A stretch of 64,000 nucleotides of DNA from Protopterus annectens (Eukaryota > Chordata > Ceratodontiformes > Protopteridae). Both the position numbers and the translations under genes were made by a program. Positions 21,540 through 30,610 of the stretch are shown here, piece after piece. The stretch is taken from positions 1,119,451,907-1,119,515,906 of the forward strand of contig NC_056733.1 of assembly GCF_019279795.1 (NCBI RefSeq), written 5' to 3'. The notes beneath the pieces were generated by a model. The model saw only the letters and a list, made by a program, of their open reading frames with translations, had not been told where the DNA came from and searched no databases. Numbering within the stretch: position 1 is the stretch's first letter; the number at the start of each line of letters is the position of its first letter.

Positions 21540-22080
21540 ACAACCACGTGGAGAGAGACAACACACATGAGTTATTAGACATGCTGCCCTCACATGGAAT
21601 CAAAGGGGAAGAGTAAAATTCTTATCCAAGTGGGAACAAACATTTCTGTAGTATTACCTATCCTAGCTACAGGGACCTTTCAGCATATGACAAGGGGCAC
21701 ATTAGAAGTTATGCAGTTGTCAGCCTCACAAATCTTACACCAGTTCTTTGATGTGATGCTGAAGCATGTAGAAGAAAATATGCATGGATTCTACCATATA
21801 ACCCATTTTCCTGACATCCTAGGTGTCAATGCCAGCAACCACATTGCCATCAAGGTCCCACCTGCTTCATATAGCATCTCGTATATCAATTGTAAGGGCT
21901 TGCACTATAACTGAAAGATGATGTGCAATGCACAGGGTATTATACACAATGTGTCTGTGTACCATCAGGCAAGTCTCATGATTCTCACATCTGACCGGTA
22001 GCGTAGATAGGGTGGGACAAGAGGGGTAAATGCCCCAGGTGCAATGTGTTACTGGGCATGATAGACCCTCCATCATCCCA
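21540..22080 (+). pseudogene. PIF/Harbinger transposase relic
   Basis: The frame 21594-21914 and its continuation read LATGTFQHM (about residue 25), SASQILHQFFDVMLKHV, HFPDILGVNASNHIAIKVP and GLHYN, then after a stop KMMCNAQGIIHNVSVYHQAS. This follows the HARBI1-type order: the ATGSFQ region, the SQ..V helix, FPNVIGAIDGTHIAIK, and the VCD...I.NV.A..PGS block. The first catalytic Asp of the DGTH motif is replaced (NASNH), and a stop follows YN. The C-terminal third is absent, replaced by the tandem repeats from 22135. It would have cut and joined element ends; this copy is dead. Confidence 0.7.
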
Positions 22081-22134
22081 ATTATTCTTTAGTGCAATAC
22101 CAGCCTATAAAATCCAGTATTGTGTTTACAATCA

Positions 22135-22545
22135 TCCATGAGTGCTGCAGAACTTTGTGTTTTGTCTAATCTGTAGCAACTGCTTGCTATATTTGTAAGA
22201 AGCAGTTTGCTACAGTTTAAAAGAAGACTTTTTTTAAACTAAAACCTAAGTGCCATAGTGCTCTGTGCAGGTAGAGTATATTTAAAAGAATATTTTTTTA
22301 AACTAAAACTTGTACACCATAGTGCTATTTACAGACAGGGTATAAACTGTAACAACTGTGGGCTACATTTGAAGCAAGTGGTTTGCTACAGTTTAAAAGA
22401 AGAAATTATATGTTTTAAACTAATCTTTGAGTGCTGTAGTGCTTTGTGCAGGCATGGTACAAATTGTAGCAACTGCTTGCTACATATGTAGCATAGTTTG
22501 CTACACTTTAAAGAAGAAATTATTTTTTTTTACTAAAGTGTGAGG
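22135..22545. repeat. Tandem repeat array, about 3.5 diverged units
   Basis: Units start near 22140, 22249, 22314 and 22428 and share AGTGCTGTAGTGCTTTGTGC-like starts, TAGCAACTGCTTGCTA, TTTGCTACAGTTTAAAAGAA and T-rich plus AAACTAAAA segments. The full unit is roughly 115 bp; one unit is internally shortened. No coding sense. Confidence 0.75.
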
Positions 22546-22659
22546 ATGGAAGGTCAGGGGCAGGGCACACAAACGGGACCTGAATGGCCGGGACAGGAAG
22601 TTGGTGTGCCAACAGAAGTAATGCACATTTTTATTTTTTTTTTTAATTTTGCTTTTCTG

Positions 22660-22660
<1 letters not shown>

Positions 22661-22715
<55 letters not shown>
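22661..22715. repeat. (TG)n microsatellite
   Basis: About 27 TG units, following a T-rich run. Confidence 0.95.
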
Positions 22716-22717
<2 letters not shown>

Positions 22718-23089
22718 TAGGTACTGTGTACTGTCTGCAGAAGTCCTTTTTTTGTTTTTACTTTTTTAACTCTTTACTTTAGTTCATGGGACTGGCAGAG
22801 TGCTTGTTGAGTCAGCTATGCTTTTGCATCTGACTGACATGCACCTTCTACCAGCATTTCATGCCAGGTGATTCCCACAGGGATCTTGTAGTTGGTAGGC
22901 GCACATACTGTCAGCCATGCAGACATCAGTATGATATTACCATGGATGTAAGTAATATGCTGCTCATAAAGATGTCCACTGTTGAGTGTTGCAGGTGATG
23001 CAGGATATGTCATGGAACAGTTGCTGACGACCCAGTACTTAGCCCCCAGATCAAGGCAAAGATGCCTTATCTGTCACAGATATAGATAT
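22716..23089. other. Unassigned sequence left of gypsy LTR
   Basis: A minus-strand frame at 22816-23013 is open but matches nothing I recognise. Confidence 0.3.
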
Positions 23090-24690
23090 TGTGACACCCT
23101 TGTACTGGCCCTGTAATCAAGGAGCCTCAATCCTCACCACTAGCACCAGTGAGGGATGTACACATTGGGAGGATGACAAGCACACACACACAGCAAAGTA
23201 CCATTTCCCTTAAGAGCACACAGAGATCACAGTCAGTCTGGGGCTGGTTTGTCCCTCTTCCTACAGATCACCAATAAGATTCCCCACTGGCACAGCTATA
23301 CGGTTAAGTTCTTAGCTGAGTGGCCAAGCTAAGGCCTCCAGCACCCTCTCTGACCAACCAGTGCTTCGTGTCCCTGCCCAAGTAGCTGACACACAAAGAC
23401 ACTTTGAGATTTGATTTATTCACAAACACAAACACACCTGGGAAAGGCTGGCACAGGTTTACTAGCTATGCCCCGTTCTGCACAGACTATAAGGTAGTAC
23501 CAGCTGCCGCCAGCCATTCTTACTTATCAGTTACTATAAAACCCTTACCAAAGGTTGTACAATCCTACTGTGTAATATTACTATTATACAAATGGTAAGT
23601 GTGACCAAAACTAAGGCTGCTGGAGTGGCCTATTCAGTGTCACCAAATACATATGCAAGTCATCTAAGAGCTTAAATACCTCTAAACAAACCAGCCACAA
23701 TTAAAAGGTTTAAACATATTTAATAATAAATAATAAAAGAACAAGACAATACTCAAACAACGCAGTAACTCTAGAGTTCAGAATCACAGGAAATATTTTA
23801 AAAGAACATTGCAGGGCAATCTCAAATAAATACAGAAAACATCTAAATGAATCTTTACTATATTCCTATCTATAGCTAAGATAAATCACTGTACTCTAGT
23901 TACTTGCTATTAGCAAGGCAAATGCAGACGGGAAGTGCTGAATGGATGTTTCTAGAACCAAGACAAGATACAAAATGCACAGACTTTCTCTCTGAGAGAG
24001 TTTTTTAAAATTAATAATACACATTACTGCTGGGTTAGCCGGGATGACATCACTCTTTGTCACCTGCCTTCAGTTGTCAGGCTAACAGAAACTAACATGA
24101 TTTTTAACATCTCTGTGGGAGAAGTACATATCTATCAAAAGTTTGTAGAGCATGGAAGTCGTAAAATAAACACTTTTACATTTGAAACCTAGTAATTATT
24201 TCTGTTTCAAGACAATAGGAAAACCTCTAGCTCTAGACATTGTGTCTGGTTACTGAGATTTACCACAATCGTAAAACACTTTACTTTTCAACTTATTTTC
24301 TTGACGTTTTGCAAGTTAACTCTGTATGTTCAACTTTCTCCAATTAAAACATACATTTGCACAGGTATATAGTTTATATACATTTCTGTTCTTTTCCAGT
24401 AGGGTACACTGTGGACACATTCTTGAAGCTCATTACATAACATACAGTTCAACACACACTTCTGCACCAGTAGTTTAATATACACATAACATATAGTTCT
24501 CTTACATTTGTAAGACAAGCATATGAATCATATTACTATTCACAAATGACATATGATTATTTTCAAAATTCTAGTTAGCTGGACTGGCAGTGTCACATTT
24601 CTATATAAATCATATTAATCTTTTCAAGTGACATATAATTATTTACAAAATTCCAGATAACTGGACTGGCAGTATTTCCCTGGTGTCACA
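23090..24690 (-). repeat. 3' LTR of gypsy element
   Basis: Starts TGTGACACC and ends GGTGTCACA on the plus strand, so it has TG...CA with 9-bp inverted ends, 1,601 bp in all. It aligns with 34330-35465 over most of that length (for example CAAGGAGCCTCAATCCTCAC in both). Near the right end it contains a direct duplication around TGGACTGGCAGT (about 24577 and 24661). Confidence 0.88.
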
Positions 24691-24708
24691 TTTCTCCCCT
24701 CCCCGAAA
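24691..24708 (-). promoter_or_regulatory. Polypurine tract of gypsy element
   Basis: On the minus strand the sequence TTCGGGGAGGGGAGAAA directly precedes the LTR start. This is where plus-strand DNA synthesis is primed in LTR elements. Confidence 0.8.
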
Positions 24709-24723
24709 ACTCAAGCTAGTTTT

Positions 24724-25242
24724 TCAAGTGACACTTGAGAAACATTGCTTGAGTGGGTTGAGCCTATCTAAGAATACCTTACCCCATTCGCATCTTGAGA
24801 TTCCAGCTGTGTTGGCATTGCTGATTCCAGCACCATGCTGCACTGTCCCAACATATGCCTGCAACCCTATGCTCCACCATAGTGATTTGAGATTTTCCTG
24901 GCTGGCTCCCTGTAGCCATAGATCCCCCTCAGACTCCTCCTGCCTTGTACTGCAAATACTTAACACAAGGGCTTCCCTGTCATGGTAAGGTTTCATCATG
25001 TTAACATGGTACAATTTGTGCCCCTGCCTCATGCCTGGCAGTTCTACCATGTAGTTAACATCACTGACCTTCCTTGCCACCTTGTAGGGTCTCTCCCAAG
25101 CTGCCTGCAGCTTGCTGTGTCTGACAGGAATGAGAACCATTACCTGCTGCCCTACAGCATACTTTCTAGCTTGAGCATTCCTGTCATACCAGACTTTATT
25201 CTGCTGTTGGGCTTCTGCCAGGTTCTCCTGGGACATGCCCAT
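24724..25242 (-). pseudogene. Integrase C-terminus joined to RNase H end
   Basis: A 172-residue frame. Residues 1-65 (MGMSQENLAEAQQQNKVWYD, then VGQQVMVLIPVRHSKLQAAW) are the end of an integrase with the GPY/F-type module, ending KLYHVNMMKPYHDR. Residues about 115-150 (SIGLQAYVGTVQHGAGISNA, then ISR) match the end of gypsy RNase H, usually LxPYxFxVxHRxGxxNxNADxLSR. Between them the RT and most of RNase H are missing. The polypurine tract follows about 20 bp after the stop. RNase H as the last pol domain, behind integrase, is the key evidence for the Gmr1-like order. The junction is a deletion scar, not a natural fusion protein. Confidence 0.75.
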
Positions 25243-25962
25243 GAGTTCTCTCAGCCTTGCCTGAGGTTTTGGACATATGCCACAACAGACGCCTTGTGGA
25301 ATTCACAATCATCCTCCTACTCATCTCGAATCAAATCTAGAGGTCCCCTCACTCTATGCCCATATAGCAACTCAAAGGGTGAAAAACCTGTGGATTCCTA
25401 GGGAACCTCCCTGTAAGCAAACAACAGATGGGGCAAATATTTGTCCCACTCCCTCTTGAACTGGGCTGGAAATGCCTGTAGCATCGTCTTGAGTGTAGAG
25501 TTTAATGTCTCAACAAGTCCATTAGTCTGGGGATGGTAGGGGGTGGTCTTAAGGGTGCCTCACCCCACAGTGCTTTCGCAGACAAGCCAGCAGATCTGAC
25601 ATGAAATTGGCATCTCTATCTGTCAGTCTTTCTTTTGGGAAACCTACACTGCTGAAAATCTCTATCAAAGCATTTGCCACCTTTTCTGTCTCAATGGAGG
25701 ACAGAGCCACTGCCTCAGGGTATCTGTTAGCATAATCTACTACCACTAGGATATACTTTTTCCCTGTGGAAATTGCGGTACTCATAGGCCTTACAATATC
25801 CATAGCTACCCTCTGAAATGGCTCCAGAATCACAGGCAAAGGCATCAAAGGAGCTTTCACCTTGTCTCCTGCCTTGCCTACCTTTAGCACTGCTCACATG
25901 TCCTGTTACATCTCTGGAAATTCCAAGCCAATAAAAGTTCTGCATAATATGTCTCTTTGTAT
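25240..25962 (-). pseudogene. Gypsy integrase core
   Basis: The frame 25890-25549 gives LEPFQRVAMDIVRPM with the first catalytic Asp, KKYILVVVDYANRYPEAVAL, and LTDRDANFMSDLL (D/N in the usual DxGxxF region), then HCGVRHP where the frame ends; a neighbouring frame continues to the C-terminal module. The frame 25945-25727 has MQNFYWLGISRDV, part of the zinc-binding HHCC region; the CxxC is disturbed. The upstream part of the same domain lies at about 29947-30060, beyond the inserted Penelope-like element. Integrase joins element cDNA to host DNA. Confidence 0.75.
25949..25962. repeat. Left target duplication of Penelope-like element
   Basis: ATGTCTCTTTGTAT, identical to 29933-29946; both lie at the same codons of the integrase zinc-binding region. 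Confidence 0.85.
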
Positions 25963-26009
25963 TAAAAAGCTCAATGGGAAGTGGAACAGTTATTTCCCCT
26001 AGAAATGTA

Positions 26010-26485
26010 TAAGAATCATGTGAAAATCTATCATAGGTTTATGGATGATGTTTTTCTTGTGTGGGGTAGTACCATTTCAGCACTGAAAAAAAATTGTTAG
26101 TGATGCAGAAGCTACTACTAGTTTTCTGAAATTTACTATGAATCATTCACTTGAAGGGCTGCCCTTTCTGGATATAGTTGTAACCAAAGGAAAAGAAGAT
26201 ATGTTTGATACTAAAGTCTATAGAAAAGAGTGTTATCGTAACACACTGCTATATAGGACAAGTATGCACCCTAGAAGAACTTTTACAAATAAAGTGAAAG
26301 GGCAAGGAATGAGGGTTTCACGTTTAAATAACCAGGAACCCACATTTGTGGAAGAATTAGTAACCCTCAAAAATAATTTGTATGATAGGGGGTATAAAAA
26401 GGATGAGGTAACTAGTACACTAGGAAAGGTAAAGACACTTAGAGAAGGAAGAGTGAGGCCATGTTTTTCACATAAGGTAGATTGA
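26010..26485 (+). pseudogene. Penelope-like reverse transcriptase, C-terminal part
   Basis: Begins with RFMDDVFLVWGS (about 26032), the catalytic box, in another frame from the frame at 26138-26485. That frame reads LEGLPFLDIVVTKG, VYRKECYRNTLLYRTSMHPR and LYDRGYKKDEV, the RT thumb region of Penelope elements. A stop follows at 26483; homology continues to about 26560 (KVRDVFNKHW-like). N-terminal RT motifs are absent, as expected from 5' truncation. Confidence 0.78.
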
Positions 26486-26570
26486 GTTTCAAGCAGAACT
26501 GATATGATGGTTAATAAGAAAGCAGTTAATGTCTCTATTTCATATACTAGTGATGTGAGGAAGGTGAGAG

Positions 26571-26999
26571 ATGTATTTAACAAACATTGGGTCGCTTCTT
26601 ATGACAGACAAGAGAATAAAAGAAATAGTTGGTGAGTACCCTAGCTTCACCTTCAAAAATAGGAAAAATCTGAAATGCATGTTATGCTATCCTAGGGATC
26701 TACCTGGAGATGATTTGAATAAATGGAAAGGTACTAGAGCATGCACTAGTTGCAATATGTGTCAATTTGTTAAAAATACTGATGAGTTTGTTCATCCTTT
26801 CACTGGTCATAAACTTAAGTTGAATGTAGCAGCCGCTTGTAATAGTATAAATGTTATATATGCAGCACAGTGTGATTGTTGCTTACATTTTTATGTAGGC
26901 AAGACAAACAGGACATTTAAAGAATGCATAAAGGAACACATTAGTAGTATAAGGAATAGGGATTCTGTGAGTGCTCTGTCTAAGTGCATAGAGAGAAGT

Positions 27000-27070
<71 letters not shown>

Positions 27071-27164
27071 TAACTTCAAATGTATAGCATTAGAAGAAGT
27101 TATTGATGGGCAAAGGAAGGGTAATATCAAGAACTTAACAGAAAGAAGTGATACTAAAACTTAG
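26571..27164 (+). pseudogene. Penelope-like GIY-YIG endonuclease with (TA)n expansion
   Basis: Cys-rich linker ACTSCNMCQFV followed by VIYAAQCDCCLHFYVGKTNR, the GIY-YIG core with its CCHH-type zinc residues, then ECIKEHISSIRN carrying the Glu/His region. After SKCIERSG an in-frame run of alternating Tyr-Ile comes from the TA microsatellite, then HNFKCIALEEVIDGQRKGNI resumes the family C-terminus. Homology goes on past the stop to about 27230 in a shifted frame. The nuclease nicks target DNA for reverse transcription; the repeat insertion and shift probably inactivate it. Confidence 0.8.
27002..27068. repeat. (TA)n microsatellite inside endonuclease frame
   Basis: About 33 TA units. Both strands remain open across it, which creates spurious Tyr-Ile frames. 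Confidence 0.95.
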
Positions 27165-27230
27165 AGCAGATAAGTAGAAGGGATTGAATGGGAAGGTGTC
27201 CATTAAAAGTGCCTTAGAAGCACATGGAAT

Positions 27231-28690
27231 ACCTAGGAAATAATGACAGATATGTAACAGATGACACCTAGATGTATATCCACTAGACATGAATACTGTA
27301 GAACCCTACCTGACCATCTGGAACATCACTTACTTAGATATGATTGGAAACAGAAGCTATTTATTATAAGAGTACTAAGTAGGAATTTTTGAAAATTCTA
27401 AAAAAAATTTGAAACATTACATATCTAAATATGTTCGGAAATTAGAGTTATTAATTATGAATTTATGACATTGCCTGCCTATAGTACATCTACCATATAT
27501 TTAATATGATGAGAGTAATGATGTACATACTGCTTATATTCATAATTATATACAGTATATTCGATTTACTAGACACATTTCCATGTCTCATATATGGTAG
27601 CTGTATGCATTCCATCATATAGATGTGTTGTATGATTATATGAAAAGACCTAGTTCTATATAGTATATATATTTAAGCTAATGAATTCATTTATTTTTAT
27701 ATGCGTGTTTGAGCAGACTACTTAAATGGAGTGTACTACATTTAGGTTATTGTATACGTGTGTAAAAACATCTCTGATAGTAACAATATAGCACTCTGCA
27801 TACTGTATACTATATACTGTTAAGATTTATATGAATGACAAAAGTGTAAAGATAAACTTTATTTTTACATAAACTGGTGGTATATATGTATAAAATTGCC
27901 TGTATATGTATATTGGATTATAATGGTATCCAGATACCCATGAATTATATATATCCTACAGCTAAAGTGGATTACCCAAGAGATAGTATACTAAATTTAT
28001 GTCTATTATATCTATATAAGAAAGTGTCTGGTATTATCCATATAAAGTTTAGAGTGCTTTATACTGCACATAGTTGAATAATATAAATGATAGGAGTGCT
28101 AAAATATGTTCTTTTTTCATGGTGATATACATACACTTCTTGGTATGAAATTGCTTATGCATATAGGTCTATCAACTTATGATTTGGTTGATTCTAAACT
28201 ATTCATTAATAACAGATATTTTATAAAAATTTATAATATTTGGCTTTTTCATTACAATTGAATAAAGGAACTGTGAGAAAACAACACAGAGCATATGCTT
28301 AGCGTAATGATATCATTGAGCATGCGAGTAGACATCATTACGACGACGAGCACACTTTCTTCACGTTTTTTCACTTTTAAACTTTTGGGAATTAGAATAT
28401 ATTACAACAAATTTGTAATATTTAAATTAAGACATGTTTGATGGATAAGCCTACCATTGGAATAAGCTATGGGAAGAATCTGAACTTTGAAACGAGGCAC
28501 GAACCTATGGAATGGGCACATTATGGGCATTTTCAAACTGGAGATTTGTCTGGTATGTCAAAGTAGTAAAACAATGAACACAAGTTAGATTTTGATCAAT
28601 TTAATATTGAAATGCATTTTTAAATAATATATATATATATATATTACCAATGTAGGCAGCATAGTATAGTATGATATGAATATAAAGTAT
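27231..28690. other. A/T-rich part of the Penelope-like insertion
   Basis: No recognised coding sequence. Short TA runs, for example at 28627-28645. Confidence 0.4.
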
Positions 28691-28699
28691 ATAATGACA

Positions 28700-29010
28700 A
28701 ATGACAGAAACTAAGAAGAGAGTCAAACAACCCAGGTTGGGTACATTTAAATGTGGCACTTGTGCGCAATGCCACGCCATATTGAAAGAAACATCTCATT
28801 CACATTCCATCATTATTAAGTACATCCATCCAACAGGCTTTTTGCACGTGTGGTGGTGGTACTGTCTACTTTGGGTGTATGCACTACCTGTGTCAAAGTT
28901 TCTATGTGGGTAAAACTGAACTGAACAAAAAACAAAAAATCTATGAACCTTTTTTAAAAACTAAGAGAAAAAGAAAGAGCTTTTCAAACATTCTCTCTCT
29001 CTCTCTCTCT
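28700..29010 (+). pseudogene. Second Penelope-like endonuclease fragment
   Basis: Frame start QPRLGTFKCGTCAQCHAI, a Cys-rich linker like that before GIY-YIG, then, after frame breaks, VYCLLWV and a VSMWVKLN stretch in place of YVGKT. It is a decayed copy lying inside PLE2, same orientation. A CT repeat at 28991-29010 follows. Confidence 0.55.
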
Positions 29011-29770
29011 TGTTCTTGAATTAGTTCTCTAGTTTTGTGAGTGGTGATTGGGAATCACAAGGGTGGTGGGTGAACCTAGCCTACCTACGACCTAAACTAT
29101 GAACTGAAATGGCAGTTGGGACTGGACGCAGGGAAACCACTGGTTTTGGATCAGCAGCATCAAACCAGAAAATATATAAGTATTTGCTGAGTTACTTAAT
29201 ATACTCAATACAAGTTTTATTGAATTTTTTTTTTTAAGTTGAACTTTTTTTTTTTTTTTTTTTTTATTTTAGTGGTTTTTTTTTGTTCAAACTTATGTGT
29301 ACATATATATATATATATATTTTTTTTTTTTATAGTTAGTTGATGTTCAAATTTTATTTTTTTTTTTACCTTTAATTCATTTTCGCACTTAACATTATCG
29401 AGAACTGGTTCCTTTTTCCATGGTCGTGGACTAATTTCTTCTTTGGCTACTGTTCTTCCGTTTTTTGTTCTTATAATGACAAATGAATTTAATACTGCTT
29501 TTGTTAAATATGTTTGTTCAATATAAATATATCGTACTTGGAATGCTACTAATATAAGCAATGTTTTGATATGTTTTAAACTTGTAATATTTGGGGATGC
29601 TTTTTGAATGCTTTGATAACTGAACAAAAGTTTTTAAAAAATGTGTTATAGAAATATGCCTAGAAGTGGTATTTTGCAATACATATTAAGAGAATGATGT
29701 TTTTATGAGAGGGAGTGTCTAATGCAACCTGATTGACTGGGAGTGGTCTTCCAAGTTAATGAGCTACACA
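29011..29770. other. Low-complexity T- and A-rich region
   Basis: Poly-T runs (29224-29265, 29320-29331) and a short TA run at 29303-29320. The long minus-strand Lys-rich frame here is a product of these runs. Confidence 0.5.
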
Positions 29771-29932
29771 GGGAGTGCTTTACAAATGATTTTTATGTGC
29801 TTTTGTATTTGTGTATGGTCTGAGGAAGCCACAGATAGTGGTGAAAGCGCTTACCGTATTAAAGTTCCTGGTTATATTTTATGTGGTCTGGAGCTATACT
29901 TCGTACAACTGTTGCCGTTCTCTTTTTTGCTG

Positions 29933-29946
29933 ATGTCTCTTTGTAT
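29933..29946. repeat. Right target duplication of Penelope-like element
   Basis: ATGTCTCTTTGTAT, identical to 25949-25962. Confidence 0.85.
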
Positions 29947-30610
29947 GTTTTATGCCCACATGACCTGCAAAGGGAATATTATGGGCTATGGCTAGAAGTG
30001 CCAGACAATAGGCTCTGGGCACTACCAATTGCTGTATTTTCTCACCCTCTAGCCCTCCTTCAGGGGTCCACTCTCTATACAGTAACCATTTGTCCCAGTA
30101 TGCAAATTCTCCTTCCCTTGAGAATCAGGTGCCTCCCTAGCTACCTCTCTCAGGCCTTGTAATGTAGGGTCTGAGAACTGAGCCTGTCTCAAATCTCTCT
30201 TGGTAACCCTTCCCAGCTCACCTTCCACAGGAAGTGTGACATCCTCTGACAGCAGTGCCTCACTGTCAGTCTGGGTGCTACGTACTGCTACTCACCCCTG
30301 CCCTTGCAGTCACTCTGCCCCAGGGAACATCAGTACCCACAAGCAGCTGTGGCTCACCTTCAGTCTCACTGCTACAGGGTAGCGCCCTCCCTGAAGTAAC
30401 CACCTCACCAGTCCTGGCTGCAAGTGTGTGTCTCCCCAGGCTACCAGAGTCACATGCTTGTCTCCAAGCCTGACTGCATGTAACTGCATGAACACACGGT
30501 ACTGCATTATCAAAATTATTCCCTATCAGGACATCTGCAGAGTGGTAGTTTGGCATCCTTGTTGTCGTCCTGAGACAACCTACTGATGGGATTTTATCAT
30601 TCCCACTTAA
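29947..30610 (-). pseudogene. Gypsy protease end and integrase zinc-binding region
   Basis: From 30575 the minus strand reads YHSADVLIGNNF, the C-terminal flap-side motif of a gypsy aspartic protease (usual PADVLLGND). After a Gly/Thr-rich linker comes RDLRQAQFSDPTLQGLREVA (about 30170), the segment preceding integrase, then QLVVPRAYCLALLAIAHNIP-like residues and FAGHVGIKHTKRH (HH part of HHCC) at about 29990-29947, in shifted frames. The sequence continues at 25948 after the Penelope insertion. No RT lies between protease and integrase. The protease active-site D-S/T-G is lost near the CR1 insertion. Confidence 0.72.

Larger units (their letters stand above)
25963..29932 (+). mobile_element. 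Penelope-like element nested in gypsy integrase (PLE2)
   Basis: A 3,970-bp insertion bounded by a 14-bp duplication. It holds, on the plus strand, the 3' half of RT (26010-26560), a Cys-rich linker and GIY-YIG endonuclease (26571-27230), an A/T-rich stretch, a second smaller Penelope fragment (about 28700-29010) and the family 3' end with GTGAAAGCGCTTACCGTATT near 29847. The 5' part of RT is missing, so it is 5'-truncated. The second fragment suggests a nested or dimeric insertion. Confidence 0.8.

Noticed and set aside
22540-22782. Plus-strand frame with Cys-Val run, possible membrane peptide
   Set aside because: Result of the TG array and flanking T-runs.
26883-27071. Minus-strand frame of alternating Ile-Tyr
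   Set aside because: It is the reverse reading of the TA microsatellite inside the Penelope nuclease.
29217-29627. Lys-rich 136-residue protein
   Set aside because: Arises from poly-T and TA tracts read in reverse; no conserved part.
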